Assembly (NCBI GenBank): GCA_900757415.1
Contig: CAAENU010000101.1
Location: forward strand, 1 to 25,941
DNA length: 25,941 nucleotides
DNA from: an uncultured Oscillospiraceae bacterium
GTDB taxonomy: Bacteria; Bacillota; Clostridia; Oscillospirales; Oscillospiraceae
Direction of reading: 5' to 3'
Each line of letters opens with the position of its first letter. Within the stretch, counting starts at the first letter, position 1. Below, one piece after another: positions 8,511 to 16,007 of the stretch. The position numbers and the translations under genes were made by a program. The notes under the pieces are model-generated. The model was not told the origin of the DNA and searched no databases. It was given only the letters and a program-made list of their open reading frames with translations.

Positions 8511-9503
8511 ATGTTCAACTTTGTATCTTTCTTTCCCCGTGCCGTCATGCAGGGCATTCCCCTGCTGTTCGGCAGCACCGGCGAGATCCTGACCGAAAAA
8601 TCCGGCAACCTGAATCTGGGTATTCCCGGTATCATGTATGTGGGCGGCATCAGCGGCGTCATCGGCTCGTTCTTCTATGAGCAGTCGGTTCCCGCCGCGG
8701 AGATGAACGGTTTTCTGGCCGTGCTGATCCCCATTCTGTGTTCCCTGCTGGGTTCCCTGCTGATGGGTCTGCTGTACTGCTTCCTGACCGTGACCCTGCG
8801 GGCCAACCAGAACGTCACCGGTCTTGCCATGACTACCTTCGGCGTGGGCGTGGGCAACTTCTTCGGCGGCTCCCTCATCAAGCTGACCGGCAGTGAGGTT
8901 CCCTCCATCGCTCTGTCCAATACCAGTCTGTTTTTCAAGACCTCCCTGCCCGGCGCCACGACCACCGGCTGGTTCGGTCAGCTGTTCCTGTCCTATGGTT
9001 TTCTGGCCTATCTGGCCATCATCATCGCGCTGGGCGCTTCCTACTTCCTGAACCGCACCCGTTCCGGCCTGCATCTGCGCGCCGTGGGTGAAAGCGCCTC
9101 CACCGCTGATGCCGCCGGTATCAATGTCACCAAGTACAAGTACTTTGCCACCTGCATCGGCTCCATGATCGCGGGTCTTGGCGGCCTGTACTACGTCATG
9201 GACTACGCCAACGGCGTGTGGTCCAACAACGCCTTCGGCGACCGCGGCTGGCTGGCCATCGCGCTGGTCATCTTCACCATCTGGCGTCCCAGCACCAGCA
9301 TTCTGGCCTCCATCCTGTTCGGCGGCCTGTACATCCTGAACATCTATCTGCCCACCGGCGCTCAGATGGCGGTCAAGGAGCTGTACAAGATGCTGCCCTA
9401 TGTCATTACCCTGATCGTGCTGATCATCGTCTCCCTGCGCAAAAAGCGGGAGGATCAGCCCCCTGCGTCCCTCGGTCTCTCCTACTTCCGCGAGGAACGC
9501 TGA
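8511..9503 (+). CDS. BMP-type ABC importer permease 2 (NupQ-like)
   Basis: A 330-residue BPD_transp_2 membrane protein starting 3 nt after permease 1, with GGAGG in the end of that gene. The opening region, IPLLFGSTGEILTEKSGNLN, is the characteristic start of the second permease of BMP importers, followed by LGIPGIMYVGG. The coupling-loop motif GLHLRAVGESASTADAAGIN lies near residues 185-204, and about eight hydrophobic segments are visible. It ends at a strong terminator. Confidence 0.92.
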   Translation: MFNFVSFFPRAVMQGIPLLFGSTGEILTEKSGNLNLGIPGIMYVGGISGVIGSFFYEQSVPAAEMNGFLAVLIPILCSLLGSLLMGLLYCFLTVTLRANQNVTGLAMTTFGVGVGNFFGGSLIKLTGSEVPSIALSNTSLFFKTSLPGATTTGWFGQLFLSYGFLAYLAIIIALGASYFLNRTRSGLHLRAVGESASTADAAGINVTKYKYFATCIGSMIAGLGGLYYVMDYANGVWSNNAFGDRGWLAIALVIFTIWRPSTSILASILFGGLYILNIYLPTGAQMAVKELYKMLPYVITLIVLIIVSLRKKREDQPPASLGLSYFREER

Positions 9504-9510
9504 CCCTATC

Positions 9511-9547
9511 AAAAAAAGAGTAGGCCGCTTGCGGCCTGCTCTTTTTT
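9511..9547 (+). terminator. Intrinsic terminator between permease 2 and the deaminase
   Basis: A 17-bp stem (9512-9528 with 9531-9547) with one G-U pair and a TT turn; it has an A-run on the left and a T-run on the right. The loop is very tight, so the functional stem probably opens a pair or two. The deaminase ribosome site follows within 20 nt, so that gene must rely on read-through or an unseen promoter. Confidence 0.88.
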
Positions 9548-9576
9548 GCTCTCAAAACGCAAAGGAGGAGCTTCTC

Positions 9577-10932
9577 ATGTCCACTCTGCTCATTAAAAAT
9601 ATTTCCCAGCTTGTCACCTGTGATGATGCCGACCGTCTGCTGACCGATGTCGACCTCTATTGCGAGGACGGCTTCATCAAAGCTATCGCCCCCGCGCTGA
9701 AAGTCACAGCCGACGAAACCATCGACGCCAGCCATATGCTCTGCTATCCCGGCCTCGTCAACACCCACCATCACCTCTATCAGGTCTTTTCCCGCAATCT
9801 GCCGCAGGTGCAGAATATGGAGCTGTTCGACTGGCTGAAAACCCTCTATGAGATCTGGAAAAATCTGGATTCCGATGTCATTCGCCTGTCCGGTCTTGTC
9901 GGCATGGGCGAGTTGATGAAGCATGGCTGCACCACCTGCTTTGACCATCACTATGTGTTCCCCGCCGGGGCCGGCGATCTGCTGGAGGCCCAATTTGCCG
10001 CCGCCGATGCGCTGGGCATCCGCATGTACGCCAGCCGCGGCAGCATGGACCTCAGCGTCAAAGACGGCGGTCTGCCGCCGGACAGCGTGGTGCAGACCGT
10101 GGACGAGATCATGGCCGACTCCGTCCGCTGCATCGAAAAATACCACGATCCCGCTTACGGCTCCATGCACCGTGTGGCGCTGGCACCCTGCTCTCCTTTC
10201 TCCGTGTCGGCGGAGCTGCTGCGCCAGAGCGCGATTCTGGCCCGGCAGTACGGCGTTCGCCTGCACACACACCTGTGCGAAACGAAGGACGAGGAGCACT
10301 TCATGCTGGTGCGGGAGGGGGTTCGCCCTCTGGAATATATGGCCCGCCTCGGCTGGCTGGGATCTGATGTATGGTTTGCCCATGGCATCCACTTCAACGA
10401 TGAAGAGCTGCATCTGCTTGCCGACACCGGTACCGGCGTGGCCCATTGTCCCATCAGCAATATGAAGCTCTCCAGCGGCATAGCACGTATTCCGGAAATG
10501 CTGAAGCTGGGCGTTCCCGTAGGTCTGGCTGTGGACGGCAGCGCCAGCAACGACGGCTCCAGCCTCATGGAGGAGCTGCGGGTGGCCTTCCTGCTGCACC
10601 GGCTCAACTCCAGCAAGGCCGCCCCCAGCGGCTATGATATCCTGAAAATGGCCACACGGGGCAGCGCCCGTCTGTTGGGCCGGGATGACATCGGCCAGCT
10701 CGCCATCGGCAAATGTGCCGACCTGTTCCTGATCGACAGCCGCCGTCTGGAACTGGTAGGTTCCTGCTTCGATGCCAAGTCCGTGCTGGCCACGGTGGGC
10801 GTCCGCGGAGCGGTGGACTATACCGTAGTGCATGGCCGTGTCACCGTCCGCGAGGGTCATCTTGCCGCCGTGGATGAAGCGCGCGTGGCCGAAGCCGCCA
10901 ACGCAAAGTGCAAGGCGTATTTGGGAATGTAA
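9577..10932 (+). CDS. Amidohydrolase, 8-oxoguanine deaminase type
   Basis: A 451-residue metal-dependent hydrolase of the amidohydrolase superfamily. Metal ligands are visible in NTHHHLYQ (H64/H66), LHTHLCE (H230/H232), AHGIH (H269) and VDGSASND (D320). The long conserved runs around GCTTCFDHHYVFP and VDGSASNDGSSLMEELR fit the 8-oxoguanine/guanine deaminase and hydroxyatrazine-hydrolase group, and differ clearly from E. coli SsnA. It would deaminate an oxidised or normal purine base in the cytosol. That fits the BMP importer in front of it and the yge genes upstream. The start is ATG 9577 behind AAAGGAGG; an upstream in-frame ATG at 9529 lies inside the terminator and is rejected. Exact substrate unproven. 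Confidence 0.87.
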   Translation: MSTLLIKNISQLVTCDDADRLLTDVDLYCEDGFIKAIAPALKVTADETIDASHMLCYPGLVNTHHHLYQVFSRNLPQVQNMELFDWLKTLYEIWKNLDSDVIRLSGLVGMGELMKHGCTTCFDHHYVFPAGAGDLLEAQFAAADALGIRMYASRGSMDLSVKDGGLPPDSVVQTVDEIMADSVRCIEKYHDPAYGSMHRVALAPCSPFSVSAELLRQSAILARQYGVRLHTHLCETKDEEHFMLVREGVRPLEYMARLGWLGSDVWFAHGIHFNDEELHLLADTGTGVAHCPISNMKLSSGIARIPEMLKLGVPVGLAVDGSASNDGSSLMEELRVAFLLHRLNSSKAAPSGYDILKMATRGSARLLGRDDIGQLAIGKCADLFLIDSRRLELVGSCFDAKSVLATVGVRGAVDYTVVHGRVTVREGHLAAVDEARVAEAANAKCKAYLGM

Positions 10933-10970
10933 AAACGCTCTCAAAAGCTTCGCAGACTTCGCCGCCTGCT

Positions 10971-10997
10971 GGCGAACGATTCTAATCGTTTTTCGCC
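10971..10997 (+). terminator. Probable terminator after the deaminase gene
   Basis: GGCGAACGATT (10971-10981) pairs across a CT turn with AATCGTT then TCGCC (to 10997), with a small T bulge. A T-run lies within the right arm. It is less canonical than the others in the window. Confidence 0.5.
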
Positions 10998-11036
10998 GCG
11001 GCGTATAGGTGGCGAAGAACACCTTGCGCGAAAAGA

Positions 11037-11071
11037 GTGTTCACCCCCACATTGCCTGTGCGGGTGAACAC
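11037..11071. repeat. Inverted repeat, 10 bp arms
   Basis: GTGTTCACCC (11037-11046) and GGGTGAACAC (11062-11071) are perfect complements with a 15-nt loop. This is the second of four hairpins in the 239-bp gene-free gap between the deaminase and the convergent TIM-barrel gene. No T-run on either strand. Confidence 0.6.
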
Positions 11072-11088
11072 GTGTCGGAGCGAATTAT

Positions 11089-11121
11089 ATTTGTGGGAAA
11101 AGCTGTGCTTTTCCCACAAAT
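11089..11121. repeat. Perfect 15-bp inverted repeat
   Basis: ATTTGTGGGAAAAGC (11089-11103) and its exact complement (11107-11121) flank a 3-nt TGT loop. Very stable hairpin in the convergent gap. No classic T-run follows, though on the minus strand it is followed by ATAATT and may terminate the TIM-barrel transcript. Confidence 0.7.
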
Positions 11122-11123
11122 CA

Positions 11124-11154
11124 GCCGCAGGGTTGACACACGATCCACCCTGCG
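11124..11154 (-). repeat. Inverted repeat near the end of the TIM-barrel gene
   Basis: CCGCAGGGT (about 11124-11132) and ACCCTGCGG (about 11146-11154) are complementary across a 13-nt loop. It lies 17 bp beyond the TIM-barrel stop codon, so it may protect or terminate that transcript; no T-run is seen. Confidence 0.5.
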
Positions 11155-11171
11155 GTATTTTAATACTGTCG

Positions 11172-11843
11172 TTATTCCAGTTCGCTGCGGTTGGTGGCCA
11201 TGGTCTTGGCAAACAGCGATGCGCTGCTGGGCGGCGTGTATGTAATGGCGTTGGCGCCCGCCTGAATGGTTGCCGTAATGCTCTCGTCCGTTGGCCCGCC
11301 GGTGGCGATGATGGGCAGCTCCGGGTACTTTTTCCGCAGTGCCGCCACGATCTCCGGCGTCCGCGCCGCGCCGGAAACGTTCACAAAATTCACGCCGGCC
11401 GCCAGATACGGTTCAATGTTCATCTTTTCCGAGATCACCGTATAGACCACCGGGATCTCCACCGCATCCTTGATGGCGTGGATGGTGTCCACATCGATCT
11501 TGCTGTTGCACACCACGCCATAGGCTCCCTGATGCTCCACATAGGCAGCCATACTGGCGCTGCGCGCCCCATTGGTCAGTCCTCCGCCCACGCCGCAGAA
11601 TACCGGCACCTCTGAAATGCCGATAATTGCCTGCGTAATGCTGGGCTGCGGCGTAAAGGGATACACGGCGATCACCGCATCCGCGTTGATATTCTTGATG
11701 ATGGCCACATCAGTGGAAAACACCAGTGATTTGATCCGCCGTCCGAATACCCGGATGCCGCTGCACTCGCTGATACAGCGCGGCACCGCCAGCGCATGCT
11801 TGCGCAGATTCCCCTCGTAAACCGGCACATATTTTCTCACCAT
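11172..11843 (-). CDS. TIM-barrel protein of unknown specificity
   Basis: A 223-residue soluble protein. The alternating beta-strand/helix pattern and the C-terminal PIIATGGPTDESITATIQAGANAITY segment, with a GG loop followed by AGANAI, indicate a phosphate-binding type TIM barrel. Other conserved-looking segments are SLVFSTDVAII, VFCGVGGGLTNG and NFVNVSGAARTPEIV. I recognise the family from Clostridia but know no assigned reaction. The start ATG has GGAAGGGAG at 9-10 nt and a good promoter. It is divergent from the macrodomain gene. Function should be treated as unknown. Confidence 0.8.
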   Translation of the reverse strand: MVRKYVPVYEGNLRKHALAVPRCISECSGIRVFGRRIKSLVFSTDVAIIKNINADAVIAVYPFTPQPSITQAIIGISEVPVFCGVGGGLTNGARSASMAAYVEHQGAYGVVCNSKIDVDTIHAIKDAVEIPVVYTVISEKMNIEPYLAAGVNFVNVSGAARTPEIVAALRKKYPELPIIATGGPTDESITATIQAGANAITYTPPSSASLFAKTMATNRSELE

Positions 11844-11876
11844 GCTGTAAACTCCCTTCCGGCTGAATTTCTTTTA

Positions 11877-11905
11877 ATTGTAGCATGGTCTCCGTTTTCT
11901 GTAAA
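11877..11905 (-). promoter_or_regulatory. Sigma-A promoter for the TIM-barrel gene
   Basis: Minus-strand -35 TTTACA (11905-11900), 17-bp spacer, -10 TACAAT (11882-11877), about 30 bp before the start codon. Confidence 0.75.
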
Positions 11906-11983
11906 TATATGCCGTGTTCTCCCGGGAAAAATTCAGTTTTTGTTCACATTTATGTTACGATTCTGTTATTGTGAGGTGATTGT

Positions 11984-12514
11984 ATGTCGGTTTTCATCGT
12001 TTTAGGGGATATCACGCTCTCCCATGCAGACGCCATCGTCAATGCCGCCAACTGCTCGCTTCTGGGCGGCAGCGGCGTAGATGGCGCCATTCACCGTGCC
12101 GCCGGACCGCAGTTGCTTGCCGCCTGCCGCAAGCTGAACGGCTGCGAAACGGGAAAGGCCAAAATTACCCCCGCTTTCTCTCTCCCCTGCCGCTATGTGA
12201 TCCATACACCCGGTCCCATCTGGCGGGGCGGCGGACATAACGAGGCCGCGCTGCTGAGTTCGAGCTACCGTTCCTGTCTGGCGCTGGCGTGGGAGCATGG
12301 CTGCCGCAGCGTGGATTTTCCCTCTATCTCCACCGGGGTCTACGCTTACCCCCTGCCTCAGGCGGCCCATATCGCTCTGCGGGAACTGGTGGCCTTCGAC
12401 CGTACCCACGAGGACATGACCCTGCGTATGGTATGCCACACCCAGGAAACACTTCATGCCTATCAGGTGGATTGGAACATGTTCTATCAGGAGACAAAGC
12501 CACACGAGGACTAA
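11984..12514 (+). CDS. Macrodomain protein (YmdB-like, ADP-ribose/O-acetyl-ADP-ribose)
   Basis: A 176-residue single macrodomain. Motifs in order: GDIT (8-11), NAAN (20-23), GGSGVDGAIH (28-37) and PSISTGVYAYP (about 113-123). These are the ADP-ribose-binding and catalytic loops of the YmdB/MacroD group, which remove acetyl groups from O-acetyl-ADP-ribose and can remove mono-ADP-ribose from proteins. The usual third Gly of the GGGG-V-D loop is Ser here, a mild change. GAGGTGA lies just before the ATG. Its promoter is weak by eye (TTGTTC, 18 bp, TGTTAT near 11940-11970). It converges on the DUF362 gene across a shared terminator. Confidence 0.92.
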   Translation: MSVFIVLGDITLSHADAIVNAANCSLLGGSGVDGAIHRAAGPQLLAACRKLNGCETGKAKITPAFSLPCRYVIHTPGPIWRGGGHNEAALLSSSYRSCLALAWEHGCRSVDFPSISTGVYAYPLPQAAHIALRELVAFDRTHEDMTLRMVCHTQETLHAYQVDWNMFYQETKPHED

Positions 12515-12547
12515 TCTGGCATGAAATTTTGCGGCCACAAACTGTAG

Positions 12548-12569
12548 GGGCCGATGCCCACATCGGCCC
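12548..12569. repeat. REP-like palindrome
   Basis: GGGCCGATG (12548-12556), CCCA loop, CATCGGCCC (12561-12569), preceded by TGTAG. The TGTAGGGG-stem-CCCG shape resembles short palindromes I have seen scattered between genes in Oscillospirales genomes; that resemblance is from memory. Confidence 0.5.
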
Positions 12570-12594
12570 GCAGCGGATGCTGTCCCCTGCACAT

Positions 12595-12624
12595 AAAAAG
12601 GCCGGTGCAGCGCACCGGCCTTTT
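12595..12624. terminator. Bidirectional terminator between macrodomain and DUF362 genes
   Basis: A-run plus GGCCGGTGC (12600-12608), AGC loop, GCACCGGCC (12612-12620) and TTTT. A/T runs on both sides make it work on both strands for the two convergent genes. Confidence 0.9.
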
Positions 12625-12630
12625 ACTTAC

Positions 12631-13740
12631 TCAGATCTTGATCAATTCATACTCTCTTGTGCCAAGTCCCAGCTTTTCACCGTGCTCCAGGCAGCTGCGC
12701 CAGTTGGTATCAGGGTGAATCCTCTGGAAATGGTCATGGGCATGGACATGATCCCCCGGGCAATCGGCAGCACTGCCCCGCAGCGGCGTCTGAGCGTTCA
12801 CCGCGTCGATGCAGGCCATATCCAGCGCCACCGGATCGAAAGAGGCGAACATGCCCACATTGGGCACGATGGCCATGTCATTCTCGCTGTGGCAGTCACA
12901 GTTGGGGGACACATCAATGACCAGTGAAATGTGGAAGCAGGGGCGGCCATCCACCACCGCCTTGGTGTACTCGGCAATCTTGCAGTTCAGGTTGGTGGTG
13001 GTTTCATCCCAGTCGATGCGCACGGCGTCCTTGGGACACACAGCGATGCAGCGGCCGCAGCCCACGCATCTGTCGTGATCGATACGGGCCTTTCCGTTCT
13101 CAATAATCGGCGCGCCGTGGGCGCAAATCTTGCGGCACTGGCCGCAGCCGATGCAGTGTTTCTGCGCCACATGGGGCTTACCGGCGTTGTGCTGCTCCAT
13201 CTTACCGGCCCGGCTGCCGCAGCCCATACCGATATTCTTCAGGCAGCCGCCGAAGCCCGCCTCCTCATGGCCCTTGAAGTGGGTCAGGGAAATAAACACA
13301 TCGGCGTCCATGACAGCCCGGCCGATCTTGGCCGCCTTCACATATTCGCCGCCCTCCACCGGTACCTCTACCTCGTCGTTGCCCTTCAGGCCGTCGGCGA
13401 TGAGGATCTGACAGCCGGTGGTCATGTAATTGAAACCGTTGAGCATGGCGCTGTCCAGATGATCCAGCGCGTTTTTCCGTCCGCCCACATACAAGGTGTT
13501 GCAGTCGGTCAGGAACGGCTTGCCGCCCCGCTCCTTTACAAAGTCCGCCACCGTCTTGGCCCAGTTGGGCCGCAGATAGGCCAGGTTGCCCGGCTCACCG
13601 AAATGCAGCTTGATGGCCACAAACTTCTCGTTGAAATCAATATCACCCATCCCCGCCGTTTTCATCAGGCGCGTCAGCTTTTGCTGCAGATTCTCATGAT
13701 AATCGGCACGCAGATCGGCAAAATAAACCTTAGATGCCAT
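12631..13740 (-). CDS. DUF362 protein with two 4Fe-4S clusters
   Basis: A 369-residue protein. An N-terminal DUF362 region (VAIKLHFGEPGN, LTDCNTLYVGGRKN, SLTHFKGHEEAGFGG) is followed by a ferredoxin insert with two 4Fe-4S motifs: Cys 196/199/202/206 and Cys 225/228/231/235 (CVGCGRCIAVCPKDA). The DUF362 domain then resumes to the end (FASFDPVALDMACIDAVN). Probably a cytosolic redox protein; partner and reaction are unknown. AAAGGA lies about 10 nt before the ATG. It shares a 120-bp divergent gap with the pseudouridine synthase gene; no convincing minus-strand promoter was found there. Confidence 0.92.
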   Translation of the reverse strand: MASKVYFADLRADYHENLQQKLTRLMKTAGMGDIDFNEKFVAIKLHFGEPGNLAYLRPNWAKTVADFVKERGGKPFLTDCNTLYVGGRKNALDHLDSAMLNGFNYMTTGCQILIADGLKGNDEVEVPVEGGEYVKAAKIGRAVMDADVFISLTHFKGHEEAGFGGCLKNIGMGCGSRAGKMEQHNAGKPHVAQKHCIGCGQCRKICAHGAPIIENGKARIDHDRCVGCGRCIAVCPKDAVRIDWDETTTNLNCKIAEYTKAVVDGRPCFHISLVIDVSPNCDCHSENDMAIVPNVGMFASFDPVALDMACIDAVNAQTPLRGSAADCPGDHVHAHDHFQRIHPDTNWRSCLEHGEKLGLGTREYELIKI

Positions 13741-13818
13741 AATTTTTATTGTCCTTTCTCCGTTTTCTGAGTTTGATCGGGGTAATGTTGATATAGTCTA
13801 CCATATTTTATTCCGTTG

Positions 13819-13827
13819 TGCTATACT
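13819..13827 (+). promoter_or_regulatory. Extended -10 promoter for the RluA-type gene
   Basis: TGC directly followed by TATACT (13822-13827) is an extended -10 element; the -35 is poor. It lies about 35 bp before the start codon. Confidence 0.55.
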
Positions 13828-13860
13828 ATATTTCAGCAAATTTTGAGCGGAGGTTCTTTC

Positions 13861-14751
13861 ATGCGTATTCTGACGCTGCCCATCACGCCGGAGCTGTCCG
13901 GCCTGACGGTCAAGCGCCTGCTGCGGCAGGAGCTGGGCCTGTCCTCCTCCCTGCTCAAGTCCCTCAAGTGGCGTGAGAACGCCATACTGCTCAACGGCAA
14001 TCCTGTCACCGTCCGGGCCGTAGCGCATGAGGGCGATGTGCTGACGGCGGATGTGTCCGATCCCCCCGCCGAAACCCCCATAACGCCTGTGTGCTGCCCG
14101 CTGGATATTCTGTGGGAGGATGCGGATCTGCTGATTCTCAATAAACCCGCCGGCATCACCGTCCACTCGGCGGCCCTCACGGAGGAAACCATCACCGTAG
14201 CGGGCGCGGTGGCCCACTATCTGGGCAGCGATACCTTCCATCCGGTGAACCGGCTGGATCGGGGCGTCACCGGCGTAATGGTGGTAGCCAAAAGCGGCTA
14301 TATCCACCAGCACTGCATGACCATCCTCCACACTGACGACTTCCGCCGGGAGTACCGGGGCATCTGCGACGGCGTGCCCCAGCCGCCAGCCGGAACCATC
14401 GACCTGCCCATCAGCCGCCAGCCGGGTTCGCTATTGAAGCGCAGTATCGACCCGGAGGGCCTGCCCTCCCGGACGGAATATGAGGTCTTGTCGGCGTCCC
14501 ATGGCCGTGCTCTGCTGCGGCTGCGGCCCATCACCGGCCGCACCCACCAGCTGCGGCTCCACATGGCGGCTATAGGCCATCCCCTCACCGGAGACTGGCT
14601 CTACGGCGCGGAAGACAAGACCCTCATCGCCCGTCCCGCCCTCCACAGCTATGAGCTGTGGCTGCGGCATCCGCTAACGAAGGAACCGCTCCATATCACC
14701 GCGCCAATACCGGAGGATATGCTGTCTCTCATCAAGGAGGAAAAGCTATGA
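13861..14751 (+). CDS. RluA/RluD-family pseudouridine synthase
   Basis: A 296-residue RNA-modifying enzyme. An N-terminal S4-like RNA-binding region (residues about 10-70, GLTVKRLLRQELGLSSSLLKSLK, then a VNG-like turn LLNG) leads into the catalytic domain. That domain contains LNKPAGITVH, the signature NRLDRGVTG with catalytic Asp133, and the RTHQLRLHMA segment. It isomerises uridine in rRNA or tRNA; the exact site cannot be read. Start ATG 13861 follows GGAGG. It overlaps the downstream GNAT gene by 4 bp (ATGA), implying coupling. Confidence 0.92.
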   Translation: MRILTLPITPELSGLTVKRLLRQELGLSSSLLKSLKWRENAILLNGNPVTVRAVAHEGDVLTADVSDPPAETPITPVCCPLDILWEDADLLILNKPAGITVHSAALTEETITVAGAVAHYLGSDTFHPVNRLDRGVTGVMVVAKSGYIHQHCMTILHTDDFRREYRGICDGVPQPPAGTIDLPISRQPGSLLKRSIDPEGLPSRTEYEVLSASHGRALLRLRPITGRTHQLRLHMAAIGHPLTGDWLYGAEDKTLIARPALHSYELWLRHPLTKEPLHITAPIPEDMLSLIKEEKL

Positions 14752-15323
14752 TAACATTCCGCCCATTAACGGCACAGGAAATTCCCCTTTGGCATGCCGA
14801 CGAGTTATCCGAGGCCTTCATCCCACAGGAGCGCAAACCACTCCCCGACATTCTGCATATGATCGCGGACGGACGTTATGAGGTGTGTGGGCTTTTTGAC
14901 GCTGATCGGCTTCTGGGGTATGCCGCGCTGTGGAAAAGCAACGCCGTTCCCCTTGTGCTGCTGGATTATCTGGGCGTGACCCGCAGCCGCCGTTCCGAAG
15001 GCTTAGGCAGCCGTATCCTTGCCCATCTTGGCGCACAGGGACGACCGCTGGTCACAGAAGCGGAGCTGCCGATCCCGGATGGCGACCCGGACGAAAACAC
15101 CCTGCGGCAGCGGCGCATTGCCTTCTACGTCCGCAATGGCTTCGTACCCGCCTATCGGATGGCCACCTGCGGTATGGCGTGGCAGGCGCTGCTGCTGCAC
15201 GCCGATGCGCCGCTTTCGGAGATCATGGCATGGCATAAGGCCTTATACGGGCCAAAACGAACCGATGTGGTCGTCCCTCTGCCTGAGGGCGAATTGCCGC
15301 AGCTTCCCTATTGGATCACATGA
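14748..15323 (+). CDS. GNAT-family N-acetyltransferase
   Basis: A 191-residue protein. The acetyl-CoA-binding segment is visible as DYLGVTRSRRSEGLGSRIL (R-x-x-G-x-G type loop), preceded by the strand VPLVLL and followed by the C-terminal strand FYVRNGF that is common in GNAT folds. The substrate is unknown. Its ATG overlaps the stop of the pseudouridine synthase, with AAGGAGG inside that gene, so the pair is an operon. It ends at a strong terminator. Confidence 0.85.
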   Translation: MITFRPLTAQEIPLWHADELSEAFIPQERKPLPDILHMIADGRYEVCGLFDADRLLGYAALWKSNAVPLVLLDYLGVTRSRRSEGLGSRILAHLGAQGRPLVTEAELPIPDGDPDENTLRQRRIAFYVRNGFVPAYRMATCGMAWQALLLHADAPLSEIMAWHKALYGPKRTDVVVPLPEGELPQLPYWIT

Positions 15324-15326
15324 AAG

Positions 15327-15364
15327 CAGGAGACCGGAGCTGAACTCCGGTCTCCTGTCTTTTC
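15327..15364. terminator. Terminator between GNAT and ABC-2 permease genes
   Basis: A 13-bp perfect stem CAGGAGACCGGAG (15327-15339), loop CTGAA, complement (15345-15357), then TCTTTT. Strong for the plus-strand unit; on the minus strand the tail (CTTTCA) is weaker. Confidence 0.88.
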
Positions 15365-16007
15365 ACAGATCCACCTTTTCATACAGCGCCGCCGCCCTTC
15401 GGAACGACAGCAGCATGCTGGCCGCGTATACCGCGGCGCTGACCGCCAGCACCGGCAGCAGCCGCAGCTGGGTGGCTCCGTCCAGATCGTCCAGCCAACC
15501 CCATCCCGGTAAATGGGGCAGCGCCTCACATACGACCATCACCAGTGTAACCGGGATCAGCGCCTTGATAAAGGCCGCCCCCACCTTATATCCATTCCGG
15601 TAAAACGTCGGCAGAAACACCGCATTGAACACGGTATACAGCAAAAACCCCGCCGCAAACAGCGCCAGATTGGGGTCCATGCCCACCAGATTGTCCTTTC
15701 CCGGCTGCAAGCGCACCGCCAGCAGCGCACAGGGCGCCAGCACCGCCAGCGACAGCAGCTCCACCAGCGCCACCAGCGCGCAGCCGCCCTTCACCGTGTC
15801 CCGCTTGGGCACCGGCAGGATGGCGGAATAGTAACTGTCCTTCTGCTCCCGGATGTTCAGGAATGTAAAAAACAGTCCCAGCATCACATAGAAGAAGATC
15901 ACGGTATACGGATAGTTGGGGATCAGCACCATCACGCCGAACAGGCAGAACACCGGCGTCATGGGGTGGCACACCAGCCGCAGCTGCTTATATAATAGCG
16001 CTCTCAT
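15363..16007 (-). CDS. ABC-2 type transporter permease
   Basis: A 214-residue membrane protein with about six hydrophobic segments (VFCLFGVMVLIPNYPYTVIF, LALFAAGFLLYTVFNAVF and others) and a DSYYSAILPVPKRDTVKG segment that fits the ABC2_membrane_5 group. It pairs with the ATPase just upstream to form a small exporter or membrane-stress transporter; the substrate is unknown. The start is ATG 16007 behind AGGAGGGG; longer in-frame readings upstream lie inside the ATPase gene in another frame. It overlaps the ATPase gene by 20 bp. Confidence 0.88.
   Translation of the reverse strand: MRALLYKQLRLVCHPMTPVFCLFGVMVLIPNYPYTVIFFYVMLGLFFTFLNIREQKDSYYSAILPVPKRDTVKGGCALVALVELLSLAVLAPCALLAVRLQPGKDNLVGMDPNLALFAAGFLLYTVFNAVFLPTFYRNGYKVGAAFIKALIPVTLVMVVCEALPHLPGWGWLDDLDGATQLRLLPVLAVSAAVYAASMLLSFRRAAALYEKVDL

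Noticed and set aside
7230..9512. Long 760-codon open frame on the minus strand
   Set aside because: It lies opposite the permease genes, is Gly/Gln/His/Asp-rich with no fold-like pattern and no ribosome site; a by-product of GC-rich coding sequence.
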